Assembly (NCBI GenBank): GCA_902780405.1
Contig: CACZFI010000003.1
Coordinates: 62,001 to 126,000, forward strand
Source of the DNA: an uncultured Lachnospiraceae bacterium
GTDB taxonomy: Bacteria; Bacillota; Clostridia; Lachnospirales; Lachnospiraceae
Direction: 5' to 3'
DNA length: 64,000 nucleotides
Shown here: piece by piece, positions 60,987-64,000 of the stretch
Layout of the letters: each line of letters starts with the position of its first letter
Numbering within the stretch: the first letter of the stretch is position 1
Translations under genes and position numbers: made by a program
The notes under the pieces: model-generated
Seen by the model: only the letters and a program-made list of their open reading frames with translations
Database searches by the model: none
What the model was told of the DNA's origin: nothing

Positions 60987-62465
60987 CTAGTCTACCTTCA
61001 CAACTTCATCCATGTAGATCTGCTTCAGGTACTTCTTTGCCTGGTCTACCTTCGTCTGATCCGGCTCCATCACGTAGAGCACCTGGGATCCGGAAGACCA
61101 GCAGGAGCCCGACGAATCAAATCCGTCCACGCTGTACCGCTGCACATCCCACTTTACATTCTTTTCCATCTGGGATTTGACGAGATCTGCGATCTCATCG
61201 TAATCCATACTTGTGACTAAGGTGTTCGACACCTTGTCGAGAACATCGCCGTAATTCTTCAGGAAGTCTGTGGTCGTCGCCTTGTCCACCATCGCCTCGA
61301 TCACGATCATCTGATCGCGTCCGCGCTGACGGTCGCCATTCTCGAAGTTTCTGGAACGGGCGAAGTAGAGCGCTTCCTCACCGTTCAAGTGGTTGATACC
61401 CTCATTGTAGTAGTAGCCGTCCTGGGAGAAGGCCACTTCGGAATTCACATCCAGGCCGCCCATCGCATCCACGATGTCCACAAAGCCCGCGAAATTGACT
61501 CTCACATAATCGTCGATATTCACGCCGTAGAGCAACTCCATGGTCTCCACAGAGACATCGATACCGTGCCCGCCTGCGTGTGTCAGTTTATCCTTCGCGC
61601 CCTTGGAGATGGAAAGCGGCACGTAGAAATCACGCGGCGTATGTATGAGCAGGATCTGATGGGTCTTGAAATTTAAAACGCAGATGATGTTCACGTCACT
61701 GTTGCTGTTTACATTTGCCGAACCACGGGTATCCACACCGCTTATGTAGAGCGTCAAGGTGTTCTCGCCGTAGATCAGTTCTTCCTTCTTCTCCTCGGTC
61801 GCGATCTCCTTCTCGATATCCTTGAAGGCGATGGACTTCACGCGGGACTGGAAATCCTGATATCCCTCGGTCTCCATCAGAGGTCCCTCGTAACCGGAGT
61901 TTAAAATGATGGCCTGCACCTTGCCGGTGTATAAGGCATCCACCATCTCATAGACATCGCTGCACTCGTAGGTGCCAATGGAAACCCCGACCTCATCGCT
62001 GATATCCTTCACAACCGCATCCGTATTCTCGCGGTCAAGCTCTTTCAAAATTCCGAAGGCATAGGTCTTTGCGTCCATCACGTCATTTGCCGGATCGTCC
62101 GCCTTCACGTACACCTGAATATTGTCGATCTGCGTCCGGATACCGGACATATTCTTAATCTTGGCCTTGGTATAATTCGCCCAATAGCATCCGAAGATCA
62201 AAAGGATGGAAAGGATGACAGATAAAACTTTCGCAACCATACCGGGAATCTTCCAAGTCTGCAGCGCCACAAAGAGTACCGTAAGCGCTGTAACGCCCAC
62301 GCCGATCAGCAAGAGGATCTTGCCCGGCACCATGGCGATATTCACGCCGATGGCGATGGTCACGCAACCTATGATAAAGAAGATGGTTGCCAGTATATAC
62401 CCGACGATCTTACCTAAGTTTTCTGATTTTCCTTTCTGTGTTTCCCGCTTTTCGCTCGATGCCAT
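60987..62465 (-). CDS. LytR-CpsA-Psr (LCP) family wall-polymer transferase
   Basis: 492 residues, a paralogue of the neighbour downstream. Three N-terminal membrane helices (about 18-40, 45-62 and 70-90) are followed by the accessory domain with LNSGYEGPLMETEGYQDF. The LCP domain has LYISGVDTRGSANVNSNSDV, IHTPRDFYVPL, LTHAGGHGIDVS and DRQRGRDQMIVIEA. The ATG has AAGGAGAAGG upstream. The two LCP genes are transcribed together; the shorter cytoplasmic tail separates this one from its acidic-tailed partner. Confidence 0.9.
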   Translation of the reverse strand: MASSEKRETQKGKSENLGKIVGYILATIFFIIGCVTIAIGVNIAMVPGKILLLIGVGVTALTVLFVALQTWKIPGMVAKVLSVILSILLIFGCYWANYTKAKIKNMSGIRTQIDNIQVYVKADDPANDVMDAKTYAFGILKELDRENTDAVVKDISDEVGVSIGTYECSDVYEMVDALYTGKVQAIILNSGYEGPLMETEGYQDFQSRVKSIAFKDIEKEIATEEKKEELIYGENTLTLYISGVDTRGSANVNSNSDVNIICVLNFKTHQILLIHTPRDFYVPLSISKGAKDKLTHAGGHGIDVSVETMELLYGVNIDDYVRVNFAGFVDIVDAMGGLDVNSEVAFSQDGYYYNEGINHLNGEEALYFARSRNFENGDRQRGRDQMIVIEAMVDKATTTDFLKNYGDVLDKVSNTLVTSMDYDEIADLVKSQMEKNVKWDVQRYSVDGFDSSGSCWSSGSQVLYVMEPDQTKVDQAKKYLKQIYMDEVVKVD

Positions 62466-62566
62466 TTCGACCCTTCTCCTTGTCCTGTTATATTATCCCA
62501 ACCCCTGATATTGCCACAAAATACGCGAAGTATTATACCATATCCCGCTTCATTTGTGCAACGAAT

Positions 62567-64000
62567 TTACACCACCTGCATATAAAGATACATCATGATC
62601 GGCATCTGCAAAAGTACGGCGATCATTGCCATCACGCGCTCCGCATGTTTCCCGATGCAGGCCTGCTTCGTCCTGCACATCAGAAGTACGGGTACCACCA
62701 ACGGGAGGAAGTAACGGCCCTGGACGCCTTCGATGGTCTTATAGGACAGCGGTGTCCAGTGAAGTAACATTCCACCGAAAGTAAAAGCTACCACCAGGGC
62801 ACTCATGAGCCATATCCACACTTTCACGCCCTTCTCGGGAACAGTATTCTCGTCCTCTCTGCGAAAAGCAGCAATCACCATCATAACAAGGAACGGTAAA
62901 AGCAGAAACGACGGCATGCTTTTCGTGTGCCAGGATAAATTATCGCCCAAGAGACCAAAGATATAGGCATCCGCACTCAAAGCCGTGTTGTAAAGAAGTG
63001 CGAACAACCTCCGAGGGTGAAGTAGCAGGTACCCGATGGTATATCCGGGCTCATTTGCCCAGGAAACCCAACCCGCATAAGCCCGCTCCGGCCGCATACA
63101 AATCTTTAAATACAACAGTGCGGCAGTCAAGACAATACACAAACCCGCACAAACGCTGATCCTGATCAAAAGAAGCGTCTTTTTCGAAAAACTCTTTCGT
63201 TTCTCCTTGTACCATCTTCCAAAAAAAACCATTGGGAAAAGACAAATCGGAACCAGTGCCCCCTGCTTGATCGGAAGCAGGAATAAACACGCGGCAACAA
63301 GCAGAATCACTCGTGCTTTTCTGCTCATCAAAAAGCGTTTCATCTTTCCTGTCCCTTCCGGGATTTCTTTTTCCTCCCCATACAACAAGTTCAACACCAA
63401 AGAAAGGATCAGCAAAGAAATCGATATCACTTGCCTATCATAAGAGTAAGAATTCACCTGTTGCATCATCATCGGGAGGAAGGACCAGACAAAGACCAGA
63501 CCCTTTCCAAAAGGCAAAAGGCAGAGTGATAGGTACACCACAAGAACATATCCTATTACGCAGAAGATTCTTCCCAGAAGATACGTAAGCCTTGTCCCAA
63601 AGTGACACAACCGGCCGAGCGTAATACCAAGCGCCGGAACCAGATAAACATGATCGGGCGAAAATCCGGTATCCAATCCCGTCACAACCATCTCATCATC
63701 TTTTACCATTGCCAAAAGGTTATCATAATACATCGCCGAATTCTTATGATTCCACTCAATATCAATGGACGGTGTCTCATAGTCCTCCCGGCGCATCGAC
63801 AGGCTGCTTTTCTTGCCCGAACCTTGTCCCATAAGAACATTTGACATATCGTAGGAATTACGTATATGCGCCATCTCATCGGGAACTACACCGATGGGCA
63901 TCAGAATCGTAAAAGCAATACCTATCACCAGCCCGCAGATCAGATACACTTTCGGAAGTGTTATTTTTTCATACAGGCGATTGCTTGTCAGCACCAGATA
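62567..64000 (-). CDS. DUF2142 polytopic membrane protein, 5' end at the window edge
   Basis: At least 477 codons are visible, and the frame is open to the last base, so the true start probably lies outside. About ten hydrophobic helices surround a conserved acidic loop, PDEMAHIRNSYDMS (about 38-51), and a second loop with SPDHVYLVPALGITLGRL and NSYSYDRQVI. This layout fits DUF2142, related to GT-C type glycosyltransferases, in which an acidic periplasmic loop motif is catalytic. The C-terminal GVQGRYFLPLVVPVLL matches the family. It lies upstream of the LCP genes on the same strand, consistent with surface glycopolymer synthesis. Confidence 0.8.
   Translation of the reverse strand, partial: YLVLTSNRLYEKITLPKVYLICGLVIGIAFTILMPIGVVPDEMAHIRNSYDMSNVLMGQGSGKKSSLSMRREDYETPSIDIEWNHKNSAMYYDNLLAMVKDDEMVVTGLDTGFSPDHVYLVPALGITLGRLCHFGTRLTYLLGRIFCVIGYVLVVYLSLCLLPFGKGLVFVWSFLPMMMQQVNSYSYDRQVISISLLILSLVLNLLYGEEKEIPEGTGKMKRFLMSRKARVILLVAACLFLLPIKQGALVPICLFPMVFFGRWYKEKRKSFSKKTLLLIRISVCAGLCIVLTAALLYLKICMRPERAYAGWVSWANEPGYTIGYLLLHPRRLFALLYNTALSADAYIFGLLGDNLSWHTKSMPSFLLLPFLVMMVIAAFRREDENTVPEKGVKVWIWLMSALVVAFTFGGMLLHWTPLSYKTIEGVQGRYFLPLVVPVLLMCRTKQACIGKHAERVMAMIAVLLQMPIMMYLYMQVV

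Overview
The window looks like a chromosomal segment of a Lachnospiraceae-type Clostridia (Firmicutes), moderately GC-rich. Supporting signs are a glmS ribozyme ahead of glmS, a gdpP-rplI-dnaB order, a MecA-type adaptor, a DnaD/DnaC-type primosome pair, a Flp1-type tad pilus locus with FHA and TadE-like proteins, and DUF-rich operons of the DUF5716/DUF5717 and DUF5702/DUF6382 kind. I see no prophage, insertion sequence, CRISPR array, rRNA or tRNA.

Layout. 1-1.9 kb: a partial YesL-like membrane protein and lysA. 1.9-11.7 kb (minus strand): 5'-nucleotidase, D-lactate dehydrogenase, a flavodoxin-SCP2 fusion, dnaX-ybaB-recR, a phosphofructokinase and a large anchored protein. 11.8-21.1 kb (minus): a complete tad/Flp pilus operon (prepilin peptidase, TadZ, CpaF, TadB, TadC, Flp, DUF5702, two TadE-like proteins, FHA protein). 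21.8-28.8 kb (plus): murC, then DnaA boxes and a dnaD-dnaC-prs-glycosyltransferase operon. 29.3-37.4 kb (minus): mecA-like, ferredoxin, aldose epimerase, an Ig-like protein, a degenerate SbcC/SbcD-like pair, an unknown gene and FapA-like DUF342. 37.4-41.1 kb: a C39-like peptidase, an orphan CARF-nuclease (Card1/DUF1887-like) and a membrane protein with five copies of a short motif. 41.1-54.8 kb (minus): DUF5717-DUF5716-TPR-like-coiled-coil membrane protein-valS-gdpP-rplI-dnaB. 55-64 kb: a HisC-like aminotransferase, glmS with its ribozyme, two LytR-CpsA-Psr proteins and a DUF2142 membrane protein.

The observations most worth following are: (1) the four-gene DUF5717/DUF5716 operon, which reads like an uncharacterised envelope or cytoskeletal machine built on an actin/Hsp70-like protein; (2) a CARF-nuclease far from any visible CRISPR; (3) an SbcC/SbcD-like pair in which both partners have lost key catalytic motifs; (4) a family of long hairpin repeats in four intergenic regions, whose inner cores are conserved while their outer stems are locus-specific yet still self-complementary; and (5) three genes whose -10 boxes lie 6-7 nt before the ATG, implying leaderless mRNAs.
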